Of a stretch of 64,000 nt of DNA, positions 16,165 to 24,668 are shown piece after piece. The notes under the pieces were generated by a model, which did no database searches, was not told the origin of the DNA, and was given only the letters and a program-made list of their open reading frames with translations. The stretch lies in NCBI RefSeq assembly GCF_003935425.1, contig NZ_RHQN01000001.1, positions 744,001-808,000 on the forward strand, given 5' to 3'. The DNA is from Pseudomonas sp. v388 (GTDB lineage: Bacteria; Pseudomonadota; Gammaproteobacteria; Pseudomonadales; Pseudomonadaceae). Position 1 is the first letter of the stretch. Each line of letters begins with the position of its first letter. The translations under genes were made by a program, and so were the position numbers.

Positions 16165-16458
16165 TTACGGCTCGAACCCCTCAACGATCACGATTTCCGC
16201 CTCCGCCGCGCCCCGTCGATGCGCCAACGCTTCCTGATATTCCGGTGACTGGTAGCAGGCTACGGCCTGCTCATAGGAATCGAATTCGATCACCACGGTG
16301 CGCTGCGGCGTCGCCCGTCCTTCCAGCGCTTGCGAGCGCCCTCCCCGAGCCAGAAACCGGCCGCCGTACAGGCTGAATGCCGCCGGCGCGCGCTGTAGAT
16401 AGCCGCTGTACTGATCGGGTTCAGTCACGTCCACGTGTGCAATCCAATAGGCCTTCAT
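16165..16458 (-). CDS. DUF1330 family protein
   Basis: The protein has 97 residues and matches the short DUF1330 (dimeric alpha+beta barrel) family: an N-terminal MKAYWIAHVDV and the segment RTVVIEFDSYEQAVACYQSPEYQ near residues 53-75. It has no signal or membrane segment. It diverges from ribB across a 94-bp gap that contains a perfect TGGTATACCA operator, so it probably belongs to the same regulon. The function of the family is not established. The ferredoxin-like fold would suit a small stabiliser or an enzyme acting on a reactive intermediate, but that is a guess. Confidence 0.8.
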   Translation of the reverse strand: MKAYWIAHVDVTEPDQYSGYLQRAPAAFSLYGGRFLARGGRSQALEGRATPQRTVVIEFDSYEQAVACYQSPEYQEALAHRRGAAEAEIVIVEGFEP

Positions 16459-16508
16459 CGCGATCTCACTGTTTCAATCAATGGGAATGTGTGAAATATT
16501 CTGTCTTA

Positions 16509-16518
16509 TGGTATACCA
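16509..16518. promoter_or_regulatory. TGGTATACCA operator between DUF1330 and ribB
   Basis: This is a perfect TGGTATACCA palindrome with the same CTTA left flank as the site at 11127. It lies 34 bp before the ribB start and 50 bp before the divergent DUF1330 start, so it can control both genes. Confidence 0.75.
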
Positions 16519-16552
16519 CGATTTTGTCATTCATCACAGCGAGATCCCAAGC

Positions 16553-17662
16553 ATGGCGTTTGATCGCATCGAAGACATCCTTGACGATTACCGTCAGGGC
16601 AAAATGGTCCTGCTGGTCGACGATGAAGACCGCGAGAACGAAGGCGACCTGTTGCTTGCGGCCGATCGCTGCACGCCGGATGCCATCAGTTTCATGGCCC
16701 GGGAAGCCCGCGGCCTGATCTGCCTGACCCTGACTGACGACCATTGCCAACGCCTGGGCCTTGAACAGATGGTGCCCAGCAACGGCAGCGCCTTTGCCAC
16801 TGCGTTCACCGTGTCCATCGAAGCCGCCACCGGCGTGACCACTGGCATCAGCGCGGCGGACCGCGCCCGCACCGTCGCCGCAGCCGTCGATCCGGGCGCC
16901 TGCGCGGACGATCTGGTGCAGCCGGGGCATATTTTTCCGTTGCGCGCCCGTGACGGCGGCGTGCTGACCCGCGCCGGCCATACCGAAGCCGGTTGCGACC
17001 TGGCGCGCCTGGCCGGCTTTACCCCTGCGTCAGTGATCGTCGAAGTCATGAACGACGACGGCACCATGGCCCGGCGTCCCGACCTGGAGCGCTTCGCAGC
17101 AAAACACGGCATCCGCATCGGCACCATCGCCGACCTGATTCATTACCGCCTCAGTCACGAACACACCGTGGTACGTATCGGCGAGCGGGAACTGCCCACC
17201 GTCCACGGCACTTTCCGGCTGTATAGCTACGAGGATCGCATCGAAGGCGGCGTGCACATGGCCATGGTGATGGGTGACATTCGCCGTGAAGATCCGACGC
17301 TGGCGCGAGTGCATGTGGTCGACCCGTTGCGCGACCTGGTCGGCGCGCAGTACACCGGTCCCGCCAACTGGACGCTGTGGGCCGCGCTGGAACGGGTCGC
17401 CCAAGAAGGCCGCGGCGTCGTGGTGGTGCTGGCCAATCATGAGTCGTCCCAGGCATTGCTGGAACGCATCCCGCAACTGACCCGCCCGCCGCGCCAGTAC
17501 ACCCGGTCGCAATCGCGGATCTATTCTGAAGTGGGTACCGGCGCGCAGATCCTGCAGGATCTGGGCGTCGGCAAGCTGCGCCACCTCGGGCCACCGCTCA
17601 AGTACGCGGGTCTGACCGGCTACGACCTGCACGTGGTGGAAAGCATCCCGTTTGTCGGCTGA
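16553..17662 (+). CDS. ribB: 3,4-dihydroxy-2-butanone-4-phosphate synthase with degenerate GTP cyclohydrolase II domain (RibBX type)
   Basis: The protein has 369 residues. The start at 16553 (MAFDRIED) leaves the operator outside the gene; a start at 16481 would put it inside. The RibB domain (residues about 1-200) has the acidic motif [10 protein letters not shown], the SISAADRA-like GISAADRA and the 'GHTEAG' segment. The C-terminal RibA-like domain lacks the cysteine ligands expected in active cyclohydrolase II. It converts ribulose-5-phosphate to the four-carbon riboflavin precursor. Its place in the operator set suggests an extra riboflavin supply for the flavin-dependent ring cleavage. 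A housekeeping riboflavin operon presumably exists elsewhere. Confidence 0.88.
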   Translation: MAFDRIEDILDDYRQGKMVLLVDDEDRENEGDLLLAADRCTPDAISFMAREARGLICLTLTDDHCQRLGLEQMVPSNGSAFATAFTVSIEAATGVTTGISAADRARTVAAAVDPGACADDLVQPGHIFPLRARDGGVLTRAGHTEAGCDLARLAGFTPASVIVEVMNDDGTMARRPDLERFAAKHGIRIGTIADLIHYRLSHEHTVVRIGERELPTVHGTFRLYSYEDRIEGGVHMAMVMGDIRREDPTLARVHVVDPLRDLVGAQYTGPANWTLWAALERVAQEGRGVVVVLANHESSQALLERIPQLTRPPRQYTRSQSRIYSEVGTGAQILQDLGVGKLRHLGPPLKYAGLTGYDLHVVESIPFVG

Positions 17663-17714
17663 TCGACCGTTCACACAAGGAGAATCGGGCACCGTAAAAC
17701 CCTTGCACAAAGTT

Positions 17715-17724
17715 TGGAATACCA
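17715..17724. promoter_or_regulatory. TGGAATACCA operator upstream of the ABC importer operon
   Basis: This is a one-mismatch copy of TGGTATACCA, about 170 bp before the ABC binding-protein gene in a 231-bp intergenic region. No other notable element was seen in that region. Confidence 0.6.
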
Positions 17725-17893
17725 TAATATGACATCCCGTAGACCGCAGGAATATGTCAGGTGCGCCCGCCAGGGACAGCACAAATAACAGCCCCTGACG
17801 CGGTCCCCAGTTTCGCCGGTCCCATGGACCTACTGCTCCCGATTAAGCGGGCCAGAAAAGCCCGCTCAAACCACAACAAATGAGGGCGTGAAA

Positions 17894-18919
17894 ATGGTGT
17901 TGAATAAACGTGCAACGGCGGTTCTGGCGGCAGGCGTGCTGGCCTTTTCGAGCACCGTCGCCCTGGCGGCCGAGAGCGTCAATTTCGTCAGCTGGGGCGG
18001 TACCACCCAGGATGCCCAGAAGCAGGCGTGGGCGGCGCCATTCAGCAAGGCCAGCGGGATCACCGTCGTGCAGGACGGTCCTACCGACTACGGCAAGCTC
18101 AAGGCAATGGTCGAAAGCGGCAACGTGCAATGGGACGTCGTTGACGTCGAAGCCGACTTTGCCCTGCGCGCCGCCAGTGAAGGTTTGCTGGAACCGCTGG
18201 ATTTCAACACCATCAAGCGCGAACGGATCGACCCGCGCTTCGTCTCCGATCATGGCGCAGGCTCATTCTTTTTCTCCTTCGTGCTGGGCTACAACGAAGG
18301 CAAGGTCGGCGGCAAACCGCCGGCGGACTGGGCTGCGATGTTCGACACCAAGACCTATCCCGGCAAGCGCGCCCTGTACAAATGGCCGAGCCCCGGCGTG
18401 CTGGAACTGGCGCTTTTGGCTGACGGCGTGGCGGCCGACAAGCTTTACCCGCTGGACCTGGATCGCGCGTTCAAGAAACTCGACACCATCAAGAAAGACA
18501 TCGTCTGGTGGGGCGGCGGTGCGCAGTCCCAACAGCTGCTGGCTTCGGGCGAAGCGTCCATGGGCCAGATGTGGAATGGCCGGGTCTACGCCCTGCAACA
18601 GGACGGCGCGCCGGTCGGCGTGAGCTGGAAGCAGAACCTGGTCATGGCCGATTTCCTGGTCGTCCCCAAGGGCGCCAAGAACAAGGACGCGGCCATGAAG
18701 TTCATTGCCGAGGCCACCAGTGCCAAAGGCCAGGCCGACTTCTCCAACCTCAGCGCCTATGCCCCGGTGAACCTGGACAGCGTGCAACGCCTTGACTCGA
18801 CCCTGGCGCCTAACCTGCCCACCGCATACGCACCGGACCAGATCACTCTCGACTTCGCATACTGGGCCAAGAACGGCCCGGCCATCGCGACACGGTGGAA
18901 CGAATGGCTGGTCAAGTAA
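17894..18919 (+). CDS. ABC transporter periplasmic substrate-binding protein, PotD/PotF-like
   Basis: The protein has 341 residues. ATG at 17894 is preferred over GTG at 17888 because GAGGG lies seven nt upstream. A Sec signal peptide (AVLAAGVLAFSSTVALAAE) is followed by the spermidine/putrescine-type binding fold, starting VNFVSWGG. It is the first gene of a binding protein-permease-permease-ATPase operon under a TGGAATACCA site. The family binds polyamines, other cationic or quaternary amines, and some unrelated small molecules. Trigonelline, a betaine-like cation, is the inferred ligand. Confidence 0.85.
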   Translation: MVLNKRATAVLAAGVLAFSSTVALAAESVNFVSWGGTTQDAQKQAWAAPFSKASGITVVQDGPTDYGKLKAMVESGNVQWDVVDVEADFALRAASEGLLEPLDFNTIKRERIDPRFVSDHGAGSFFFSFVLGYNEGKVGGKPPADWAAMFDTKTYPGKRALYKWPSPGVLELALLADGVAADKLYPLDLDRAFKKLDTIKKDIVWWGGGAQSQQLLASGEASMGQMWNGRVYALQQDGAPVGVSWKQNLVMADFLVVPKGAKNKDAAMKFIAEATSAKGQADFSNLSAYAPVNLDSVQRLDSTLAPNLPTAYAPDQITLDFAYWAKNGPAIATRWNEWLVK

Positions 18920-18921
18920 AA

Positions 18922-19860
18922 ATGCCGAGCGTGGCGTCCGCTCCAACCAAACCTGCCGGTGGTGCTTCCAGCGCCGCCGGCGCGGTTTCCAACCCGGCGG
19001 CGAGCGTGCAGCCAACCCCTTCTCTGTCCACCCGCTGGCGCGGCAGCCGCAATCTGCTGCCGGCGCTGATTTTCCTGGGCCTGTTCTTCTTCGCGCCGCT
19101 GATCGGCCTGCTGCTGCGTGGCGTGCTGGAACCGACGCCAGGGCTGGGCAACTACGAACAGCTGTTCGCCAATTCGGCGTACTCACGCGTGCTGCTCAAT
19201 ACCTTTTCGGTGGCCGGCCTGGTCACGCTGTTCAGCTTGCTGCTGGGGTTTCCGCTGGCCTGGGTGATCACGCTGGTGCCGCGTGGCTGGGGCCGCTGGA
19301 TTCTGAACATCGTGCTGCTGTCGATGTGGACCAGCCTGCTGGCGCGTACCTACTCCTGGCTGGTATTGCTGCAGGCGTCCGGTGTCATCAACAAGGCGCT
19401 GATGGCGATGGGCATCATCGATCAGCCGCTGGAGATGGTGCACAACCTGACCGGCGTGGTGATCGGCATGAGTTACATCATGATCCCGTTCATCGTCCTG
19501 CCGTTGCAGGCGACCATGGCGGCCATCGATCCGATGGTGTTGCAGGCCGGCTCGATCTGCGGCGCCAGCCCGCGGACCAACTTCTTCCGGGTATTCCTGC
19601 CGCTGTGTCGGCCGGGGCTGTTTTCCGGCGGGCTGATGGTATTCGTCATGTCCCTGGGTTACTACGTCACCCCGGCGCTGCTCGGTGGTGCGCAGAACAT
19701 GATGCTGCCGGAGTTTATCGTCCAGCAGGTGCAGTCGTTCCTCAACTGGGGCCTGGCCAGTGCCGCTGCCGCGTTGCTGATCGTGATCACACTGGTGCTG
19801 TTCTACTTCTACCTGAAGCTCCAGCCGGAATCCCCGGTTGGCGCCAGTAACGCGAGGTAA
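18922..19860 (+). CDS. ABC transporter permease, PotB-like
   Basis: The protein has about 312 residues. An unusual Ala/Ser/Pro-rich N-terminal stretch of some 35 residues precedes six predicted membrane segments. The binding-protein-dependent permease signature region (AGSICGASPRTNFFRVFLPL) lies in the second half. The start is uncertain: ATG at 18922 is right after the upstream stop, while ATG at 18904 or GTG at 18895 would overlap it. It should pair with the PotC-like permease that follows to form the inner-membrane channel. Confidence 0.85.
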   Translation: MPSVASAPTKPAGGASSAAGAVSNPAASVQPTPSLSTRWRGSRNLLPALIFLGLFFFAPLIGLLLRGVLEPTPGLGNYEQLFANSAYSRVLLNTFSVAGLVTLFSLLLGFPLAWVITLVPRGWGRWILNIVLLSMWTSLLARTYSWLVLLQASGVINKALMAMGIIDQPLEMVHNLTGVVIGMSYIMIPFIVLPLQATMAAIDPMVLQAGSICGASPRTNFFRVFLPLCRPGLFSGGLMVFVMSLGYYVTPALLGGAQNMMLPEFIVQQVQSFLNWGLASAAAALLIVITLVLFYFYLKLQPESPVGASNAR

Positions 19861-19866
19861 GCCGCC

Positions 19867-20682
19867 ATGCTCCTGACTCCCAATGCCATGAGCCCCGGTC
19901 TGCGGACGGGGCTGTATCTGACCACCGGGTTGATCGCGCTGTTTCTGCTGCTGCCGATTCTGTTCATCGTGCTGCTGTCGTTCGGCTCGTCCCAGTGGCT
20001 GGTGTTCCCGCCGCCGGGCTGGACCCTGAAGTGGTATCAGCAGTTCTTCTCCAATCCGGAGTGGATGGACGCGGCGATGTCCAGCTTCAAAGTGGCGATT
20101 CTGACGACCATCGCCGCGGTCGCGCTGGGCCTGCCCACCGCGTTTGCCCTGGTGCGCGGGCGTTTTCCGGGGCGTGACCTGCTGTACGGCGTGTTCACCC
20201 TGCCGATGATCGTGCCGCTGGTCATTATCGCCGTCGCGGTCTACGCGCTGTTTCTCAAGCTGGGCTATACCGGCACGCTGTTCTCGTTCGTGGTCAGCCA
20301 CGTGATCGTGGCGCTGCCGTTCACCATCATTTCGATCATCAACTCGCTCAAGCTGTTCGATCAGTCCATCGAGGACGCCGCCGTGATCTGCGGTGCATCG
20401 CGCCTGCAGGCCGTGTTCAAGGTGACCTTCCCCGGTATTCGGCCGGGCATGATCGCCGGTGCGCTGTTCGCCTTCCTGGTGTCGTGGGATGAAGTGGTGC
20501 TCAGTGTGATGATGGCCAGCCCTACCCTGCAAACCCTTCCCGTGAAAATGTGGACCACGTTGCGTCAGGACCTGACCCCGGTCATCGCCGTCGCCTCGAC
20601 ACTGCTGATCGCATTGTCGGTATTGGTCATGTTCATCGCCGCGTCCTTGCGCCGCCGCAACGAAGCCAGGAGTACCTCATGA
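19867..20682 (+). CDS. ABC transporter permease, PotC-like
   Basis: The protein has 271 residues and six hydrophobic segments. The permease signature region (AAVICGASRLQAVFKVTFPG) lies near residues 175-195. It starts six bp after the PotB-like gene, and its TGA overlaps the ATG of the ATPase gene (ATGA). It forms the second half of the importer channel. Regulation would come from the operator at 17715. Confidence 0.87.
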   Translation: MLLTPNAMSPGLRTGLYLTTGLIALFLLLPILFIVLLSFGSSQWLVFPPPGWTLKWYQQFFSNPEWMDAAMSSFKVAILTTIAAVALGLPTAFALVRGRFPGRDLLYGVFTLPMIVPLVIIAVAVYALFLKLGYTGTLFSFVVSHVIVALPFTIISIINSLKLFDQSIEDAAVICGASRLQAVFKVTFPGIRPGMIAGALFAFLVSWDEVVLSVMMASPTLQTLPVKMWTTLRQDLTPVIAVASTLLIALSVLVMFIAASLRRRNEARSTS

Positions 20683-21833
20683 GTGCCGTGATCAAAGACC
20701 CCGCGCAGCAGGACCGGAAGCCCCTGGTCAGCCTGTGCAATCTCAACAAGCACTATGGCGATTTCGCCGCCGTCGACAATATTTCCCTGGACATTCAGGA
20801 TGGTGAATTCCTGACCTTTCTCGGTTCCAGCGGCTCGGGCAAGAGCACCACGCTGTCGATGCTGGCCGGTTTCGAGACGCCCAGCTCCGGGGAAATCCTG
20901 GTCGGTGGCAAGTCGCTGGTGAACGTGCCGCCGCACAAGCGCGATATCGGCATGGTGTTCCAGCGTTACTCGCTGTTCCCGCACTTGTCGGTGCGCGATA
21001 ACATCGCGTTTCCGCTGGCAATCCGCAAACTGGCGGCCGCCGAGCGCGACAAGCGGGTCGATGCGATGCTCAAGCTGGTGCAGCTGGAGCAGTTCGCCCA
21101 CCGCCGCCCTTCGCAGCTGTCTGGTGGACAGCAACAGCGCGTCGCCATCGCCCGGGCACTGGTCTACGAGCCACGCATTTTGCTGATGGACGAACCCCTC
21201 GGCGCGCTGGACAAGAAGCTGCGCGAAGACCTGCAGGATGAACTGCGCCAGCTGCATCGTCGGCTGGGCATCACCATCGTCTATGTGACCCACGATCAGG
21301 AAGAAGCCATGCGCCTGTCCCAGCGCATCGCGATTTTCAGTCACGGCAAGATCGTCGGGCTGGGCAGCGGCTACGACCTGTACCAGAACCCGCCCAACGC
21401 GTTCGTTGCGTCCTTTCTCGGCAACTCGAATTTCCTCAAGCTCAAGGCCCAGGGCAACGGCGTGGCGAGTTTTGAAGGCAAACCGCTGGCGATACGCCTG
21501 ACTTCGGGGCTGAGCACCGAACAGGATGTGCTGTTGATGGTGCGTCCGGAAAAAGCGCTGGCCTTGAGTGTCGAGCAGGCCAGCAGTATGCCGCTGGAAG
21601 CCGGCTGGAACGAAGTCAACGCGACGGTCACCGAAGTGCTTTTCCTCGGGGAAAGCCAGACCTGCTCGGTCGTGACTGCCAGCGGCACGGCAATGACGGT
21701 AAAAGCCCTGTCCGCCACCGGCATGCCGCTGAAAACCGGCGATCAAGCGCGGGTACGCTGGGCCGCGGCGGATGCCTGCATCTACACCGAATGGCTCGAC
21801 AGCGACCTGAATAAGGCGGCTGGTGCGCATTGA
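20679..21833 (+). CDS. ABC transporter ATP-binding protein, PotA-like
   Basis: The protein has 384 residues, with the start at 20679 overlapping the preceding stop. Walker A is GSSGSGKST, the signature is LSGGQQQRVAIARAL and Walker B is ILLMDEPLGALD, followed by the H-loop VTHDQEEA. A C-terminal TOBE-type region of about 110 residues is typical of PotA/FbpC-class ATPases. It powers the importer encoded immediately upstream and ends the operon. REP elements follow. Confidence 0.9.
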   Translation: MSAVIKDPAQQDRKPLVSLCNLNKHYGDFAAVDNISLDIQDGEFLTFLGSSGSGKSTTLSMLAGFETPSSGEILVGGKSLVNVPPHKRDIGMVFQRYSLFPHLSVRDNIAFPLAIRKLAAAERDKRVDAMLKLVQLEQFAHRRPSQLSGGQQQRVAIARALVYEPRILLMDEPLGALDKKLREDLQDELRQLHRRLGITIVYVTHDQEEAMRLSQRIAIFSHGKIVGLGSGYDLYQNPPNAFVASFLGNSNFLKLKAQGNGVASFEGKPLAIRLTSGLSTEQDVLLMVRPEKALALSVEQASSMPLEAGWNEVNATVTEVLFLGESQTCSVVTASGTAMTVKALSATGMPLKTGDQARVRWAAADACIYTEWLDSDLNKAAGAH

Positions 21834-21872
21834 GACATGCACCACAGCTGCCTGCAGTGATCTTGCATCCGC

Positions 21873-21945
21873 CTTCGCCAGCAAGCTGTCTCCTACAGGC
21901 CTGAAGTATGCCGCAGTTCTGTAGGAGCCAGCTTGCTGGCGAAGG
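21873..21945. repeat. pair of inverted REP elements (BIME)
   Basis: CTTCGCCAGCAAGC..CTCCTACAG (21873-21898) and its inverse CTGTAGGAGCCAGCTTGCTGGCGAAG (21919-21944) form the head-to-head arrangement common between Pseudomonas genes. They lie just past the ABC operon and may also end its transcripts. Confidence 0.8.
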
Positions 21946-21972
21946 GGCTGTCTGTTTCCTCACTCTCTTACA

Positions 21973-22233
21973 TCAAAGCTGCGAAGACTCCAGCGTGCCG
22001 CGCATTTCTGCGATCAGCTCCAGCAAAATCGCTTTCACCGCCTGCCCAGGCACCGACAGCGGCAGGTGGCCGGACAGGCACAGTGCCAATGGCGCTTCGA
22101 TTTCCGGTTCGACGATGCAGCTCAGGTGCACATCCTGAACCTGCCGCATCGCCCGGGCTGCGGATTCGGGCAGTACCGTGGAACCGAAATGCTCCGCCAC
22201 GGCGGTGGCCAGTGTCGAGGCCGACTCCACTTC
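21973..22233 (-). pseudogene. C-terminal remnant of a LysR-family regulator
   Basis: The minus-strand frame encodes the end of a NAC-like LysR effector domain. It runs TEVESASTLATAVAEHFG through VLPESAARAM, a segment like CIVEPEIEAPLALCLSG, to a C-terminal LLELIAEM. The DNA-binding domain and most of the effector domain (over 200 residues) are missing. Upstream of about 22233 the similarity stops and the plus strand encodes a porin tail. The open frame continues past the break only by chance. The remnant should be non-functional. Confidence 0.7.
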
Positions 22234-22512
22234 GGTGAGCGCACCTGGCAGCTGCGTTACGGCTATGACCTCAAAGGCATAAACCTGCCGGGCTGGACCT
22301 TCAAGAGCATGTATCAGCGCGGCGACAACATCAAATCCGCCGCAGGCGACATGAAGGAGTGGGCGCGAGACCTGACGCTGGCCTACACCTTCGCATCCGG
22401 CCCGGCCAAAGGCCTGAATGCCGCTTTGCGCTTCGGCTCGTTCCGCACCGAAGCGCAACGCAGTACGGACGAATACCGCGTGATTGTGGACTATCCGATT
22501 TCGCTGTTCTAA
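22234..22512 (+). pseudogene. C-terminal remnant of an OprD-family outer-membrane porin
   Basis: The plus frame from 22234 reads GERTWQLRYGYDLKG, then a W-A-R-D-L-T-L-A-Y-like strand and an ending of VDYPISLF, followed by TAA. This is the last part (about 92 residues) of an OprD-type 18-strand barrel, with the usual C-terminal Phe. The N-terminal four-fifths, the signal peptide and any promoter are absent. It abuts the LysR remnant and is followed by a perfect terminator, so the 3' end of a once-functional gene is preserved. Confidence 0.72.
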
Positions 22513-22544
22513 CCGGCAACCGCTTCACACCTCCTCTGGTTTTG

Positions 22545-22570
22545 ACGACGGCACAAGCCGTCGTTATTTT
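22545..22570 (+). terminator. rho-independent terminator of the OprD remnant
   Basis: ACGACGGC (22545-22552) and GCCGTCGT (22557-22564) form a perfect 8-bp stem with a 4-nt loop, followed by TATTTTG. It is correctly placed 32 bp after the porin stop codon. Confidence 0.8.
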
Positions 22571-22589
22571 GCGTGGCATTGAGCCGAAC

Positions 22590-22622
22590 GAAAACGCCCC
22601 AGGCTCAGGCCCAGGGCGTTTC
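22590..22622 (-). terminator. terminator of the NCS1 permease gene
   Basis: AAACGCCC (22592-22599) pairs with GGGCGTTT (22614-22621). In minus-strand orientation the stem is followed by a short U-containing tract. It lies about 20 bp past the stop of the permease gene. Confidence 0.7.
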
Positions 22623-22640
22623 GGCTTCAAGGCAGGCCGA

Positions 22641-24047
22641 TCAGTCGCTGTAGCGCAAGCGCGCGGCTTTAACGGTTTGAGTCTTGCCACGAGTCGCCAG
22701 GCAGTAGTAAAGCGGGCAAGTCACCGCCAGGCCGACCAGCCAGGACAGGTCCACTCCTTCTATATAGTTGGCGTACGGGCCTACCCATACAGCGGTATTG
22801 GCAAACGGCACCTGCACCAGAATGCCGATGCCGTAGGCGATGATCGCGTGGGGGTTGAAGCAGCCGTAGATTCCGCCGTCGGCCCGGAAGATCGACTGAA
22901 TGTCGTACTCGCCGCGCTTGATCAGGTAGAAGTCGATGATATTGATCGATGCCCATGGCACCAGCACGATAAGCAGCGCCAGGATCAGGCCGATGAACCG
23001 GCTGATGAAGTCGCTGGATGCGGACAGTGCGATGAAGCAGCAGGCCGCCAGCACGATCGTGGACAGGATCACTCGCACTCTGACACTGGGCGTCCACTGC
23101 CCAGCGAAGGTCTGGATCGAGGTGACGATGGAAAGTACTGCACCGTACAGGTTCAAGGCGTTGTGGCTGATGATGTTGAGCAGGAACAACACCATCAGCA
23201 CCGGGCCCAGCAAGCCGGTCGATTGCTTGACCGCCGCCATCGCTTCGGTGCCTTCGGGCGTGGCCAGTGCTGCGGTGGCGCCGAAACTGAACGACAGAAT
23301 AGTGCCCAGGGTCGCGCCCAGATATGTGGCCCAGAACGGCTTGCTGACGCCGATGTCGCAGCGCAGGTAGCGCGAATAGTCCGAGGTATACGGCGAGAAG
23401 CTGATCTGCCAGATGATCCCCAGCGAGACGGTGGCCAGAAATCCGGACAGATTGAAGCCGCCGCGCTGGAAGAAATCCTGGGGCAGATCATTAAGGAAGA
23501 TCATGCTGAAGCCGGCGAGCAAGGCAGAGCCCATCACCCAGGTGCCGATGCGGTTCAGGGTATGAATGAAGCGGTAGCCGATCACGCCGATGGCGGTGGC
23601 GCTCAATGCCCCGATGATGATCCCGGTCGGTAGCGACACCGACGGCGCGATGCCCTGGATCGATTTGCCGGACAGCACGATGTTGGAGATGAAGAACCCG
23701 ACGTAGATAAGCGCGGTGATGAACACGATCAATAACGCGCCGTAGCGTCCGAACTGGCCGCGACTCTGAACCATCTGCGGAATGCCCAGGCGCGGCCCTT
23801 GAGCCGACGCCAGGCCGATGACGAATCCGCCGATCAGGTTGCCGGCGATGATTGCCAGCAGCCCCCAGAAAAAGTCGAGGTGGAATACCTGGATCGCCAT
23901 CGCGCCGGTGACGATGGGCAACGGCGCGATGTTGGTGCTGAACCACAGGGTGAACAGGTCCCTCGCCTTGCCGTGGCGCTCGGCAAGCGGAACATAGTCG
24001 ACGGTATGGTTTTCAATCAGGGGAGCGGCTGCGCTGTTCTGGGACAT
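22641..24047 (-). CDS. NCS1-family permease (cytosine/purine/allantoin/thiamine type), probable trigonelline or pyridinium uptake
   Basis: The protein has 468 residues. The start at 24047 (MSQNSAAAP) is preferred over 24074. About 12 hydrophobic segments are visible, with NCS1-type features in the first helices (LWFSTNIAPLPIVTGA near residue 35) and the segment SPYTSDYSRYL near residue 210. The family transports nucleobases, hydantoins and vitamins such as thiamine and nicotinamide-like compounds. It diverges from the flavin reductase/oxygenase pair over a 621-bp region holding two TGGTATACCA-type sites. A heteroaromatic substrate of the pathway is therefore the likely cargo. Confidence 0.85.
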   Translation of the reverse strand: MSQNSAAAPLIENHTVDYVPLAERHGKARDLFTLWFSTNIAPLPIVTGAMAIQVFHLDFFWGLLAIIAGNLIGGFVIGLASAQGPRLGIPQMVQSRGQFGRYGALLIVFITALIYVGFFISNIVLSGKSIQGIAPSVSLPTGIIIGALSATAIGVIGYRFIHTLNRIGTWVMGSALLAGFSMIFLNDLPQDFFQRGGFNLSGFLATVSLGIIWQISFSPYTSDYSRYLRCDIGVSKPFWATYLGATLGTILSFSFGATAALATPEGTEAMAAVKQSTGLLGPVLMVLFLLNIISHNALNLYGAVLSIVTSIQTFAGQWTPSVRVRVILSTIVLAACCFIALSASSDFISRFIGLILALLIVLVPWASINIIDFYLIKRGEYDIQSIFRADGGIYGCFNPHAIIAYGIGILVQVPFANTAVWVGPYANYIEGVDLSWLVGLAVTCPLYYCLATRGKTQTVKAARLRYSD

Positions 24048-24450
24048 ATTCACGATCTCGAAACCAATGGCCATGCACCTTTTTCAAGATGCCGGAAAAC
24101 GAATGCTTCGGTTCATGCCAGCCTTTGACGATCAGCCGGGTGCGCGAACGCCTGTCCGCAGCGCGAGGATCTTGAGTCAATGGCCATGCAGTCCCGAGGC
24201 TTCACGCACGGGTGGAGTCAGGCGTCAGACCTGGAGTCCTGGCAGGAGAAAATTGCTATGCAACTGAGAAGCGCCACGGCGCGTGGTGGCGTGCACCACT
24301 GTATCGGGATAGGAAAAAAACATTGTCTCGCCTGATTGTTGTTGTGCTGAGCCAAAACCATGCAGTGACTCCGGATCGGGCTGCCGGCGCTCAGGATAAT
24401 AAGCACCGGTAGTCGATCAGGTCATCCACTGCGTCGATTACACCATATTA

Positions 24451-24460
24451 TGGTATGCCA
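24451..24460. promoter_or_regulatory. TGGTATGCCA operator in the NCS1/oxygenase divergon
   Basis: TGGTATGCCA differs by one base from the perfect palindrome and is identical to the site upstream of gmaS (32298-32307). It is flanked on the left by CACCATATTA, which adds partial dyad symmetry. It could serve either divergent gene. Confidence 0.6.
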
Positions 24461-24610
24461 AAATAATGCAACCCCGACAGTCGTGTTTCTTTGCCAACCG
24501 CAAGGGTCGAAAAGAGCCGCATCTTCGGGTCCAGTGCAGGCCCTTACAGGTCGAGGGCTACGGAGGTGGATCATCGGGCAGACGAAAAAATGCTTGCCTT
24601 GAAAGTATTA

Positions 24611-24620
24611 CGGTATACCA
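24611..24620. promoter_or_regulatory. CGGTATACCA operator before the flavin reductase/oxygenase pair
   Basis: This is a one-mismatch copy with right flank TCAGAC, as at 11127. It is 49 bp before the flavin reductase start and is followed by a possible -10 (ATAATT). The spacing to the putative -10 equals that at 11127. Confidence 0.7.
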
Positions 24621-24668
24621 TCAGACAACAATAATTCATCGCTCCGGCACAGCCTGCAGAGGTAGCAA

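Larger units (their letters stand above)
24048..24668. other. 621-bp divergent intergenic region, NCS1 permease and flavin oxygenase genes
   Basis: The region holds two operator-like sites at 24451-24460 and 24611-24620, described separately. Short open frames (for example 24067-24267) have no recognisable product and no consistent ribosome site. They were not called as genes. Nothing else was recognised. Confidence 0.6.

Noticed and set aside
21973-22458. Intact 161-residue minus-strand gene.
   Set aside because: Only its C-terminal half resembles a protein family (LysR). The N-terminal half is the antisense of an OprD fragment, so the frame spans a scar.
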